A DNA stretch of 64,000 nucleotides from the NCBI GenBank assembly GCA_025716815.1, contig JAIXMN010000040.1, positions 1-64,000 on the forward strand. Reading direction: 5' to 3'. The position numbers and the translations under genes were made by a program. This document shows positions 21,229-33,320 of the stretch, in pieces. The notes under the pieces were generated by a model, which did not search any database, was not told where the DNA came from, and saw only the letters and a program-made list of their open reading frames with translations. Origin of the DNA: Dichotomocladium elegans. Lineage: Eukaryota > Mucoromycota > Mucoromycetes > Mucorales > Lichtheimiaceae. Each line of letters opens with the position of its first letter. The first letter of the stretch is position 1.

Positions 21229-24200
21229 TCAAAGGATCTTAATCAGTCCCTCTTCCTTTTTATCAAATATCTCTCTTCGCATGATAGCATCCAGATCAGC
21301 AAGCGCTGTCCTTGCCTGGTACCGTGTAAGTTCATCCTGGTCAGTCTCTTCAATATATCGCAATGTTCGGTAGGTCCGTTTCAGGTTCTCAACAGGGTAT
21401 TCATATAACGCATCTGATGCGAAGCCACGGAACAGTGAAATAATCAACACAATCGCAGCTAAGTTGAAAAGAAATCCATTCATTGTGAGAAAAATATCCT
21501 CTACGAGTTGTTGTCTCCTTCCTACCTCGACGAATTTCAGGTGCTTTTTCAATTTCAAGAATATCTAATACCCAATTGGTCAAAGTATACAGCATACTTG
21601 AGAGTGCCATCGGACACGTCTGGCACGCCATACTGATGATCGATAGAGCAGATACGCGAAGGTGTGTATTGACCTCGCGCTGATTTAGTACTGTCTCAAG
21701 TGGCTTTACCAGTGTATTCACTTTGGACATTTACATAGTGAGTCCATAGAAAAAACCAAAGTATGTGCTTGCAACACTTTACCATAGATACTCAGTGCAT
21801 CGCCTGAGCGTTGTACTGTCTGGAGTAGGGCTTCGCCCACTCGCAATCGATTATCCAGCTTTTGCGAATCATCGCTATAAATTGCTCCCAGTTTCTGAAT
21901 AATAGCATTGCCATGAACGTCTGTGAGTGCAGACAGTCCTTTGATAGCGTTCAGATAGATATAACTAAGTGATAAAGATCATCAATACGTGTATGTGTAT
22001 TTTTGCATGCCGTAGCCTATTTAGATTTACCTATCTTCATCTTGCACAAGCCGCACAAATATGTCAAGCACGTTACTCAATCCATCCTCGGTGGACACGA
22101 GGGGATCGCGTGCAAGCACCATATCGCGCAAGATGGCCATGCCATGTGCCCGCACAGGCATTAGATTGTCTTGTAGCGCCTTCATTGCATCCCGATACTT
22201 TTCCTTGGACTCGTTTTCCGGCCCGCTTTTTCTTCCTCTTCCCATTTTCTGCATCGATAAAGAAGACGTGATCATCAATAAAAGCTCATGAATTGGCTCT
22301 TCGAGTTCTGCAATGCGGTAGGACTCAAGCTGCTTGAGCGGACCCACGGTGGATCCAAGAAGCTGTGATGTCCGTGTATCTAGCTCTTCGTTCTCTGTGA
22401 AGATAATAAACGTAGATGAGAAATGATTCAATATATGGATATGCTCTGCTCATGTCTACCGTGGATGATAGCGCGTAGGAGGTTTATCGCCATAACCAAC
22501 GACGCAAAGTCTTCTTGAACATCCGCCATGGTTGGTTTCCCGAGAAGATCATCCTCGGACACAATGCTCCTTATATCCACATTGGCGCTCTTCGCCTTTT
22601 CGACGCCTTTGATCTGTTTCATTCGCTCGATACTCTCAATATAGTCTGTGATGACATTCGACGCAAACCCGATAATCTGAGCCGGTTTAGACAAAATCTC
22701 GGGTCCTAGCTTCTCTTGCATTCCTGTAACCAGGTGGAGAATTAATAGCATCCTAGAAAGAGAAAGACAATAGTAGCCGTCAGCTTACTCTGCCAATGAG
22801 CACATTGTTATTTTTTCTTACAGCCGCGGATCCGTATTGCTTGAAAGCGACTGCAACCCAGAATACTCATTGAGCAGAAACACAAAAAAGTCGCCACATA
22901 AATCTTGTTTCATTGTCGCTTCGGCAACAAAGTCGACTAGCACCCCAGGGTCCAGTGGCAAAGCATTCCCTGCCAACGGCTTGGGATGACGACGTGAACG
23001 CATCACCACACCACCTGATGGACCTGGTGCAAAGTATGCTAGTCGATCACCGTTTAGATCCCTTTTACTCAGCACAATCCGCTTAAGATCAGTGACCGCC
23101 TCAGAAGAATCTATGATTCGGAAATAGGTCTTAAGAATATCAAGAATTATCTCTCGAAGGCCTGACTTGGATTTCACAGTATAATCGTATAGATAGTAAA
23201 GAACAGAGGTGGCGCTCTTCAGAAACGATTGGATTACTACCGCTGAAGGTTCACCGCCCACCATAACTTGATGTAAAATTCGGAGCAAAGTCTCAAGCTC
23301 ACTCTCAGATAATACGTCCTTGTCCTCGTTACCGTCACCAATGTCGCCCGTTGATTTCATCCAATGGCTGACCAGCGGATGCATTATAGGATCAACTATT
23401 TTAGAGATACCAAGTTCCGTATGATCGACAATCATCTTGCCAATAATAAATGTCACTGCTTGTCGAGTAGAAGCTTGGGCATGAGGGCTCGTGGCGTTCT
23501 CTTTCAAGAGTGCAAGTAACTGAGGAACAATGATATCATAGTACTCCTTTTCGACAATTGGTTACTCATGTGTTGTTCCTTTCGCCTTGTCCTCTATTCC
23601 ATCCTTCCCTCCCTCCCCCTCTCACCTCAACTGAACGGATTTGCTTAGGTATTGCCAGGACAAGTTTTGATACTTTCTCGAGCTGGTCCAGCTGGACTAT
23701 TTATCATTTTATTTTAGCCCACCAGGATCTCTTTTGTTTCCCAATGAGATCGTATTTTACCTTGTTCCACATCTGCTACGGTGAATTCCAGTACTGTGGC
23801 AACACCTTGAGGTTTTAGGAGAATGCGAGACAAAAAACGACCACAGATAGTCCGAAGCCATTGAGGAACAGGATGAAGAGGCGAAGTACCCAATAGGAGC
23901 ATCAGAGACTCCATGCATCGTCGCACATCAGATCTGGACAGTTGGTATTTGTTTTTTCAGTCAAGCGTTCCACCAAAACATCTTAGTTAGGTTTTCACAT
24001 ACCTATCAAAAAGCCACATGAGCATGCGTGCGCATTTGTCACGCTCGGCACGAGTAAGTGTTGTGGCTGTCTGTTGTTGCTGCTGACGAAATATCTGGGA
24101 TGGATCCATGGGAGTTGCATTTGGAGAGGATGGCTGTCGTTGGACCGTTGATAGAGTCATTGTCGGACCATAGGCAAGCTGAAGAAGCGCTGCATAAAGG

Positions 24201-24960
24201 TCAGGTAGATGGTGTGTCAACAGAATGGTTCCAACCGTGGTGAAAGTCTTCTTTGATTGATAGCTAGCTGCGATCATATCCACCAGTTCGCCCGTCAACT
24301 CAAATAGTGTCCGGGTTATATCGGTTGCCTTCGAATCTTTCTCATTCTCTTGATCCTGTGCAAGAAGTTCTATGGGAGATCAAGAGCAAAATGCGGAGTC
24401 ACACGATTAGTGTGTTTGATATAATCCTTGATCTACTTATCACAAACCATGACTCGTATACCCAGACTTGACACGCTTTGCTAGAGGGACGCCCACTCCT
24501 GTAAGAAAACAAGGATAGAGGCCCCATGAAATGACTATCTGAAGCATTGTATGTATAAGCCGGAGATCCCGAACGCCAAGGTATTCCCGATCTGAGTCTA
24601 CTATGAATCCATAGCAATGAGTATCAAAAAATAAGGCAAAGCAAAGACAAATCAACCCACGCTCATTCTCCTCCGTCTCCAACAACCTTTGTTGAATTGA
24701 CTTGAGTAACTCGAGGGATTTGCGAACAAACACCAATTTTGTGTTCTTCTTCTCGTAACCCGTTAAGCCAAGGCGACTGAGTCGCATTGTAAGCTGATCC
24801 TCGAGATTAATCTCTAAGAAATATGAATGTTCGAGACCAGCGCACTTAAGAATCCCCTAATGTCCCAACCTGAATCCTTCTCTTTCTCCTCTTTATTCTC
24901 ATTGGCAACGAGCATCGACGCCTCAGCAAGTAAGGGTGCAAGTGTATTTTTTTGTTCCAT
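21229..24960 (-). CDS. RTP1: RTP1/TANGO6-family HEAT-repeat protein
   Basis: A long gene of at least ten exons on the minus strand. The start ATG is at 24960 (MEQKNTLAPLLAEASM) and the stop at 21229. Helical HEAT-like segments occur in order: SKKTFTTVGTILLTHHLPDLYAALLQLAY; RRCMESLMLLLGTSPLHPVP; RQAVTFIIGKMIVDHTELG; LPLDPGVLVDFVAEATMKQD; an RTP1_C1-type block (VRAHGMAILRDMVLARDPL...VLDIFVRLVQDEDR); and an RTP1_C2-type block (LRVSALSIISMACQTCP...EIRR joined to AAIVLIISLFRGFASDAL). Yeast Rtp1 helps import or assemble RNA polymerase II; animal TANGO6 affects Golgi and COPI-related traffic. The reading ends DKKEEGLIKIL. Exons 1-3 (24870-24960, 24448-24813, 24003-24369) join in phase. The start lies 115 bases from the ERV46 stop. 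Confidence 0.85.
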
Positions 24961-25075
24961 AGTGCTAGAAAAAGAGAGCGCTGTAAAAGTTGAAGCAGCG
25001 AATTTTCTGGGAAATTCGTATTAAAACCAATGCAGTATCCCATTTTCACATCTTTGTATCACTCACTCACTCATT

Positions 25076-26610
25076 CTAGAATGCCTTGCCGAGGCTCTTC
25101 TTCTTCGCCATAGATGCTCGATAAAGCGATCCGTCAACAATACTGGCCACTGTAAAAATACCGCCCACAATGGCGCATAAGCCCGTCAAAAAGCTGGCAA
25201 ATGTGCGTCGGGTTTCCGAATAAAGCACCAGCATAGGTGAGAAATCCATATTAAAAAAGACACCTACACATAGCGTGAGTATTTGCGTAATGCCCATTTT
25301 CATCTTCACATACCAGGCAATCCATTGCCTGACTGTTGAGCTAGATCCCGCTCCTGGCGGCTGACCGAGTATTGATACGTATGGAGAGTCTTGCCGTTGA
25401 GGTAGTCTATTTGAGATGGAACGATCTTCAAGAAATACTGATACATGATGCTTGCTATATTCGCAAAAGATTAGACAACCATCGCTGTTTCATGAAAAAG
25501 AGAAGCAATACTCATAAATACGTTACGTTGAGAAGTACCCCACGCAGTATTATCCAATGCATTCGTCAGCTTGACCATTTCCGTCCGCTTCTGCTTGAAT
25601 TGCTGATAGGACTGTTCACCGAATTGCAGAGAGTGGATCTCGTGCGAAAAGTCGTGGTGCGCAGCAAGGTAGGTACGGACATCGTGAATGTGGGCGCCGC
25701 CATATGCGAAGGATTTACCGGGTGAAAAATGGAAGTTGCCTCGCACGCGGCTTACCATCAAATGGCCGTGGATGTTGCAGCCTTCCTTGGTTTGAGATGA
25801 AACGTTTTCACGAACACACTGCTCAATTTGGCTCTCATCTGGAAGTCTCCATCCATCATCGGCATAGGCTCGGCGAACATCATCACAAGTGTTGCAGCAC
25901 TCTTGACCGTCGTTGCGCTTCGCGCCATAGCACGGTCCACAATATTCTTGACTGACTTCGTTATTTGCTGCTACCACATGAGTAGGATCCATCTTGTTGC
26001 TCAGTTCTGTAGCTTTCTCGCGCAAAATCTCGGTGCCATGTTCGTCAAGACGCACCTTGAACACATCATGATCGTAGTCCATGATATGGTCACCGCTCTC
26101 GTCCATTAGATCCAAGCTAAGCACTATTTTTTTACTGAACTTTAGCACCCGTTTGTTTGTCTTTCTTGCTCTATCGTGCATCTTTCTTAGACATACTGTA
26201 ACACGGTAAGTGCGGAAAAGTGATATTGAATGTGATGGGCATTTTAGTCTGAGTATGCGAACTTTGCGTTATTTCTGGAGCAGATACGGGCTTAAGTAAC
26301 AGCGTGGTATTACCATTGTACCGCTATCCACGATAATCTCAGGATGCATCTCGGGAGTCAGGTACTGTGATATTTCGTAAAGAGAGAGCACGAGGATGAT
26401 AATGCCGCTGATTAAGGTAACTAGCGAAGAGGATCGCGCACTGTAAGTCATCAATCTCTTTCTTCTCCTACGTGATTACTTCTGGTATTATCTGTTATCG
26501 AGCAATAGCGTACCATAGGCGCCACTTGCAGTGCGGACACGAATGTCGTCTAACGGTTTGGCATAAGCATCCAAAAGACGGAAACGATGGAGTAGAGATT
26601 TCCGTGGCAT
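25076..26610 (-). CDS. ERV46: COPII cargo receptor subunit (ERGIC-3/Erv46 type)
   Basis: The minus-strand gene starts at ATG 26610 (MPRKSLLHRFRLLDAYAKPL). Exon 2 (26454-26269) holds the first membrane segment (LVTLISGIIILVLSLYEI) and YLTPEMHPEIIVD. The long exon 26181-25471 is the lumenal domain with YCGPCYGAKRNDGQECCNTC, CDDVRRAYADDGW, EGCNIHGHLMVSRVRGNFHF and PGKSFAYGGAHIHDV, all diagnostic of Erv46/ERGIC-3. A further exon (MYQYFLKIVP...HTYQYSVSRQ) and the last exon (GVFFNMDFSPMLVLYSE, then the second membrane segment) end at 25076 with KKKSLGKAF. With Erv41 it cycles between ER and Golgi and retrieves or exports cargo. Confidence 0.93.
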
Positions 26611-27027
26611 ATGTGAAAGTCAGGAGGGGAAAGTTACTTGTAGCTGCAAGGACTGAACCAAAGGGAGGTGGGTTCTGCCAGCGCAGCCATTGGTTGATCG
26701 CGTCGGCTGGTCGGTGTCACCACTTTACTCGCCCGCTACGGTCAGAGAAATCTTATTGATTCTAACAGATCTTGAGCGCGTAAATAAACCCATTTGATGC
26801 GCCTGTCAAACTTTCAACACATGTCCATACAAGCCCTGCAAAGCTTGTGATATCGCGCGGTTTAGTAAGCCTCTGTCAAACAAAAAGGTTCTGCTTGAAG
26901 GAGAGCCAGGAAAAAATCCCTGTAGTAGTCTTTTCTTCAAAATTAGTAATATCGGCCTTAGAAAACAATATTTTATTTTGGCTGCAAATCGCTTTCATTT
27001 TCGTGTTGTTCAAAAGCATCCAACGCA
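26611..27027. promoter_or_regulatory. Divergent promoter between ERV46 and TMA20
   Basis: 417 bases separate two divergently transcribed genes, so control elements for both should lie here. No specific motif is called. Confidence 0.5.
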
Positions 27028-27821
27028 ATGTTCAAAAAGTATGAAGAAATGGCGGCTGCTTCCCTTGTCTGTCTTCTTGCACCAACACTTGTCGTTCTAG
27101 ATTCAGCTTTACGGAGAACATTGCTGGACAGTCCCAGCTTAAGTCATCTGTTCAACGCGCTGTTCGCTCAAAATTGCAAAGTCAATTTCCCGCGCTCGAG
27201 CCTATTCTAGACGACTTGCTTCCCAAGAAGGTCCCCATTATCCAAATTAAAGGGTAAATTGACACCAGTCATCTGTATATGAAAGTTAGACGAGAGGAAG
27301 AGACGATGATTAAGCATGGCAATTATAGTCATGAGCACTTGACATTCTTGTCTGTCAACGGCGAAATTCTTTTCTTCCAGCACTTCGACGGGCCGTACTT
27401 CCCAACCTTGAAACTTCTGCACAAGTGTAAGTAATCTATTCGATTATTCACAATGCAGGCACAATTCAAACAGATAAATGCTATAGACCCCGAGATTCTT
27501 CCCCATGTCCAAGTCGACCGTGGTGCTATTAAATTCGTTTTGTCAGGCGCCAACATCATGTGCCCGGGTTTGACATCTAAAGGCGCCCGTATGGATACTG
27601 ATCTTCCCGAGAATACAATAGTAGCTGTCATGGCAGAAGGAAAGGAGAATGCATTGGCCATTGGCTTACTTCAGATGAGTACAGAGGACATGTAGGTGAA
27701 ACTGAGATTGCCGAATGATTATGTTATTCATTCTTTGTTGGTTAGTCGCAAAAATAACAAGGGAATCGGGTGCGATAACATACATTACCTCAACGATACC
27801 CTTTGGAAAGAGATCGTGTAG
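27028..27821 (+). CDS. TMA20: Translation machinery-associated protein, MCT-1/density-regulated type
   Basis: Five exons (27028-27038, 27107-27253, 27329-27426, 27487-27691, 27746-27821) join in phase to 178 residues, close to human MCTS1 (181). Start MFKNF. The N-terminal domain contains [25 protein letters not shown] and [18 protein letters not shown]. The C-terminal PUA domain contains [33 protein letters not shown] and [15 protein letters not shown]. Family members pair with a DENR/Tma22 partner and release deacylated tRNA and mRNA from 40S subunits after termination, or promote reinitiation. The first exon has only 11 coding bases. Confidence 0.95.
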
Positions 27822-27986
27822 ATTGTGTCCTCTTTTATTTTGTTCATAAATCTTTCCTCCTGTGTCTTATTGGGCGAGTGAAACAGGAAGCAACTGTAGT
27901 CGGAGTCCAATGGATGCCCCAAAACGACCCAAGTTGTTCGATGGACTAAAAAAAAATATTATTGAATTTACCCATAAATAATACAA

Positions 27987-29060
27987 ATGTTATCGCGCGT
28001 CACTTTACTTCGATCCCCTGTGATTGCACCATTACGCCGATCTTGCTTAGGATTCATTCAGTCTAGGTGTCCCTACTCCGATGTCGCGGGATCTGAACGC
28101 GATCCCGAACAAGACGAATTGTTGACACAAATTCTTAATTATAATCCGCCACAATCAAGCACACCTAATACCAGGCGCCCCAGCGACAGCGGACGATCGT
28201 CTCTGTTGTCCAAGATCGAACACAAAAAGACGGCGAAGCATCCTTCGCAAGAAATGCGAGATTTTAGTAAACTTTTGGACTCTCTGTGGAGTCAAAGTCC
28301 TGTCAATGCGCGTAATAGTCGGGAGCAACAACAGGCTCGACAGGAGGACAAGAAGACACGTCGGATTCAATCCTCCATTGAAAAGCAGCTTCTTAATCTC
28401 ATACTCCAGAAAAATCAAACCTACAAATCTAAATCGCCTTTACCTCGCGGTGTACTCAGCACGTTCTATCGGGGTGAGCAAAAAGGTGATAGGCGAGGAA
28501 AGGTTGCCGAGGAGCCTGTCCATGTAACAGCGGCGAGGAAGGCGAGGGACGAAGCTAACCGGGAAATTGAGGCTATGATTGCGTGTGAATCAAGTCATAA
28601 ACTGTTGAAGCATGTGTTGCACCTCCAGGAACAGTATCATGTCCAAGGCGAAGAGCGGCTTCCGCCTTACTACGCACAGCTTTTCACTCGGGCAATCGAA
28701 CATGCAGACAAGGTGCTCAACGATCCTTACATGGCCATCTCCATTTTCGAGCAGGTCAAGAATCGAAGCTTGGCGAGCTACGTGATGGGGTGTACGGTAG
28801 ACATGTATAATGCGATGTTGACAACACGATGGCGAGCCTTCCGAGATATTCATGGCATGATGAATCTTGTCGATGAAATGAACGCAAACGGGGTGGGGTT
28901 TGACCATACCACACGCGAGATCATCCAAGAGGTTGTCACCGAGGTCGGTGGGGAAATGAGTCTTGACGTCAAGGAGCGGGATGGGCTTGCTTGGAGCTCG
29001 GAGGAGCAGCGGTCTGCGAATGTCATGAAAGCTTTAGTCAGTAAATGGCTGCTGAAATAA
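27987..29060 (+). CDS. Mitochondrial Mtf2-like protein
   Basis: A 357-codon intronless frame. The N-terminus (MLSRVTLLRSPVIAPLRRSC) is rich in Arg, Leu and Ser without acids, a mitochondrial presequence. Residues about 60-180 are charged and low complexity. The C-terminal half (about 200-340) is helical and PPR-like: SHKLLKHVLHLQEQYHVQGE, LPPYYAQLFTRAIEHADKVL, DMYNAMLTTRWRAFRDIHGM and LVDEMNANGVGFDHTTREII. This matches the Mtf2-like domain of fungal proteins related to yeast Mtf2/Nam1, which couples mitochondrial RNA processing to translation. The assignment rests on motif memory and gene context only. Confidence 0.7.
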   Translation: MLSRVTLLRSPVIAPLRRSCLGFIQSRCPYSDVAGSERDPEQDELLTQILNYNPPQSSTPNTRRPSDSGRSSLLSKIEHKKTAKHPSQEMRDFSKLLDSLWSQSPVNARNSREQQQARQEDKKTRRIQSSIEKQLLNLILQKNQTYKSKSPLPRGVLSTFYRGEQKGDRRGKVAEEPVHVTAARKARDEANREIEAMIACESSHKLLKHVLHLQEQYHVQGEERLPPYYAQLFTRAIEHADKVLNDPYMAISIFEQVKNRSLASYVMGCTVDMYNAMLTTRWRAFRDIHGMMNLVDEMNANGVGFDHTTREIIQEVVTEVGGEMSLDVKERDGLAWSSEEQRSANVMKALVSKWLLK

Positions 29061-29247
29061 TATTTGTGTTTCATTGAGTCGGCTCGTTCCGATTTGTCCA
29101 TCTTTTTCTTTTCCTTGTTTGTTCTGAATTCTTCGAAAACCATTGGCTGGGTGTTGGAGCGGACAAGCACTTGGGTGGGGGGACTGTTCCTGATCTCACT
29201 CACTCAGCGCATAGTCTCACTGCTATCGCTCTCTTTCTCCGTCTATC

Positions 29248-32200
29248 ATGGTGACCACCCGTAATCGTGCTCAAACTGCTTCAACCGATGCTACAACAAC
29301 CAATGCTGGAGGAGCCTCGCCTGGTTCCTATTCCCGGCTGACGAGGACCAGCTCAGCTAAGCGCCCTATCGTAGTTGCCGCCTCATTGTCTGATCAAGGA
29401 GAAACTGACGACGATTTCCAGCCCGTCTACCGTCCCCAACATTCTCATAAGCGCCAGCGATCCTCCGATCGCTCTCCGGATCCCACGATCTCCAAGAGGG
29501 TGACCCGATCAAATAGCAAGCTTGGCGTCGACAGCAGCGAAAGGTCGCGCCTCACCACCCGATCCGCAGCATTGAGAGCCAGAGCCGATATTGCTGCGGA
29601 TAGCGATCGCAAGGGTAAACGAAGAATGGAGTCCGCGTCTTTCGGCGAAAGCAGCGCCTATACGACTCCAGACCTTAGCGAAGATGTGGAAGAGTCTAAC
29701 GCGGACGAAAATGACAGCCCGTCATCCCTTACGTCTATAACTAGCACACCCTTGGTGAACGATGATAGTGAGGGTGGTCTACTAGCGGAAGAAATAAATG
29801 AACCTTCGACTTCTTCTACTGAAGACGAAGAAGAGGGTGCTCAACAAGTTAGCAGCTCTTCTTCTTCTTCTTCCGAAGAAGAAGGTCATGATTCAGACAG
29901 TGACAGCACTGCTTCTCGTGGCGGTGCTGTACGACGACAGAGAGCCAGGCGATCACGCATTAGTCATGTGAGTTAGCATTGGACTGGCTGTGTGTGTATG
30001 TGCGCTTTATTCATGCTTATTATTGAATCTAGATCCAGAGAACGCGCGAGGCGCTCCTTCAACATCATCATGATCTCAGAACGGTGTGGGACGAGCTGGA
30101 TGCGACGGAAGTCGCACCTCTTGTTCCCATTGATCAGCCAGACGGACTGGTTCTTCCGCTGCTCCCATTTCAAAAGTTTGGCGTTGCATGGATGCGGCAA
30201 CAGGAGCAATTAAATAAAGTAAATATACTTTCCTCCGCGAATATAACTAATTGGAAAGCTCATTGTCATATCCTTTATTCCAGTTTATGGGTGGTATTCT
30301 AGCAGTAGGTTCTATTTATTTTGCTTGTGTTTTGCCGAAGTTGATCACTTATTGGCTCTCCTATAGGATGAAATGGGAATGGGCAAAACCATACAAACCA
30401 TTGCACTGCTGCTCAGTGACAAGAAAGGTCCCAACTTGGTGGTTGCCCCAACCGTAAGAAAGCATATTGAAGTTGATCTTTTATGGAACCTTGGCAGTTG
30501 AAGAATTTGCTATTGATAGGTTGCTGTCATGCAATGGAAGCATGAAATTGAAACTCACACAAACAACGCACTCAAAGTGTTAGTCTTTCATGGCAAGTAC
30601 CCTAGCTCTTGAACATATTTCAGAATCTCCTGTTCTCAACGCTGTGTTGTAGGATCAAAACGTACTGACGACGTCGCGGAATTACAAAACTACGATGTTG
30701 TATTAACAACATGTAAATTATGACATAAATCATTACGTGATGATGACTTTAAAAAGCTGATACACGATATATATATATATACTAGACTCTGTGATCGAAA
30801 CATGCTTCCGGCGACAAGAGTATGGTGTCAAGCGAAAGGTTATCAATGACAATTCCAACAAAGCAGAGTATATCCTGATGAAACAGAAATCGGTTCTCCA
30901 CAAAATCCATTGGCACCGTATCATCCTCGATGAGGTAAGAAAAAGAAAAAAGACTCTTCTATGGGTAGTCATCTGAGAGTTAACGAATGTTCGTTTTCCT
31001 GATAGGCCCATAACATTAAAGACAGGTCATGCAACACAGCTAGAGCAATGGTAAGATATCTTTCGTTTGCATCTTCGTTCCTCACCCTGTGTTGTATCCG
31101 TAGTTCAATTTCGAAGGAACCTACAAGTGGTCACTCTCAGGCACACCTTTGCAAAATCGAGTAGGCGAGTTATATTCACTTATCCGCTTTATGCGAGCAG
31201 GTGGGTGGTGTAATTTTATGAGCATTAATGACTGATGAGATCTAGCGGACTTACGTGTTATTCTTAGATCCTTTTGCATATTACTACTGCAAGCTTTGCC
31301 CTTGCAAGAAGATCAATTGGGAATTTAGTGACAAAAAGTCATGTGATTCCTGTGGCCATCGTCCTATGAAGTAAGAAATTAACATAGATACAAAGGAGAG
31401 AACCTCACACAATGGGTATCACTATTAGCCATACTTGCTGGTGGAATAATGAAATCCTCAAACCCATCCAGAACAACGGATATATCGGCGAAGGCCGAGT
31501 TGCTATGACGAAACTTGGCAAACTTCTCGATAAGATTATGCTCAGGAGAACGAAGATCCAGTGCGCTGATGACTTGGGGTTGCCACCACGCAGAGTTGTC
31601 ATCCGACGCGATTATTTCCACGATGAAGAAGAAGATGTGTACACATCTTTGTTTTCTGACACATCACGACAGTTCACAACTTACGTCGAGGAGGATTCTG
31701 TCCTTAATAACTATGCCAATATCTTTGAACTGTTGATGAAAATGAGACAGTGTGGTAATGTATGGTCATGAATGAAGTATCGACATACACTAAACGGTCG
31801 TTTCTGTTTGCTATCCTACAGCAAATCACCCTGATTTGGTGACAAAGAAAAGTGGCATGTCAGAGAATAAGCAGCTTGTATGCATGCTATGTAGTGAGCC
31901 ACCCGAGGATGCTATCGCGGCGGCTTGTCGCCATGTATTCTGTCGGGAGGTACGTTCATAATATATAGCAAAATTCAGCGTGGTTGTTTAATTGTGCTTA
32001 TTTAAATAGTGCTGCATTCAATATCTTCAAAGTTTCGACGGAGAAGAAGCTGGTTTTAATGAAGGACCGAAATGCCCCACCTGCTTTGCACAAATGTCTG
32101 TAGACCTTTCTCAGCCGCCCCTGGAATTGGACTTAGGGGTCGGTACCCATGCTTCGTTCTCCAAGACGAGTATTGTGAACCGCATTGATATGGATAAATG

Positions 32201-32927
32201 GCGGAGCTCCACCAAGATTGAGGCACTGGTCGAAGAGCTTTCGAACCTTCGTCAAGAAGATCGTACCATCAAGAGGTATGGTTCGTGAGCATACGGGCTC
32301 CGTTTCTATCTCTTTTCTTTTGACGATTGATTTTGTTTTTCTCTTAGCATTGTATTCTCACAGTTTGTCAACTTTTTGGATTTGGTCTACTGGCGTCTGT
32401 CACGAGCTGGATTTGAGTGCATTCGTCTGGATGGAACCATGTCTCCACAACAACGTGATGCGGCTATCAAACAGTATGTATTGCTTGCATTTATTTGTCT
32501 TGTCTTTTCTGACATCCGATCTACATGCAGCTTCTCCAACAAACCAACCTGCACCGTGTTCCTGATTAGCTTAAAGGCTGGTGGTGTTGCATTAAACCTT
32601 GTGGAGGCCAGTCGTGTATTCATCTGCGACCCATGGTGGAATCCTGCTGCTGAATTGCAGGCGATGGACCGTATCCATCGTCTTGGGCAACGGAGACCTA
32701 TCAAGATTACCAGGCTTATTATCGAGAACAGCATCGAGAGTCGTATTGTTCAGCTCCAGGAGAAAAAGATGGCGTTAGTTGATAGTACCGTCGGTAAGCA
32801 CTTTGAATGCGTGCTGATGAATTGAGTTGGAACGAAGGGAACTTAAAGCTTTTGGGATATAGGTAAGGATACATCTGCACTGGAACGGCTGAGCGTGGAA
32901 GATTTGAGGTTTCTTTTCGTCATGTGA
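29248..32927 (+). CDS. RAD16: SNF2/RING ATPase of nucleotide excision repair (Rad16 type)
   Basis: A multi-exon gene; exon 1 is 29248-29967 (acidic, Ser-rich N-terminus) and the next exon starts at 30033. Motifs in order: [14 protein letters not shown]; Walker A as [13 protein letters not shown], with an intron inside; [15 protein letters not shown]; the DEAH box as IILDE/AHNIKD, again split by an intron; [18 protein letters not shown]; a C3HC4 RING ([12 protein letters not shown]...CRHVFCREC...CPTC, about 31880-32090); [44 protein letters not shown]; and [19 protein letters not shown]. The order ATPase lobe 1, RING insertion, lobe 2 with DEMGMGKT is typical of Rad16, which with Rad7 serves global-genome repair. 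Stop TGA at 32925-32927 after [14 protein letters not shown]. Confidence 0.92.
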
Positions 32928-33320
32928 GATTGATGTATAGTCTATCTTCCAAAATAAAATACTCTGTCGCATAAAGTTATATGAAATCGTCGTATCAGTA
33001 GGAAACACTAACCTCCACCCCTTTACACCAGGTGTATCCGTTCTTTTTTCTTTGGCAGTGTAACCACCACACGCTTCCCTGAACAAAAAGGACAGCAGTG
33101 ACAGATCGCACATCGAATGGCTGCAAGAGGATGTATCACGCGCTATGACGCCTTAATAGGTATTCATAAGCGTAAGCGCGCCCCAGCGTAACTGCGGAGT
33201 ACTACAGGTTTGGCGATTGGTGTTTGTGGATACAGAGACAGGGCTCGTCATTATTCTTCGTAAAAACACAGAAAGGAGAGGGGCGGAAATTAGATTCATT
33301 TTTTCTTGGCTCAGCAGCGT
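32928..33320. other. Intergenic interval RAD16 to kinase
   Basis: About 390 bases with RAD16 3' sequence and the kinase promoter. An AATAAAATA word occurs near 32953. No other feature is seen. Confidence 0.4.

Noticed and set aside
29248..32927. RAD5 instead of RAD16
   Set aside because: The HIRAN domain expected at the N-terminus of Rad5 is not seen, and the Walker A region ([13 protein letters not shown]) and overall length fit Rad16 better.
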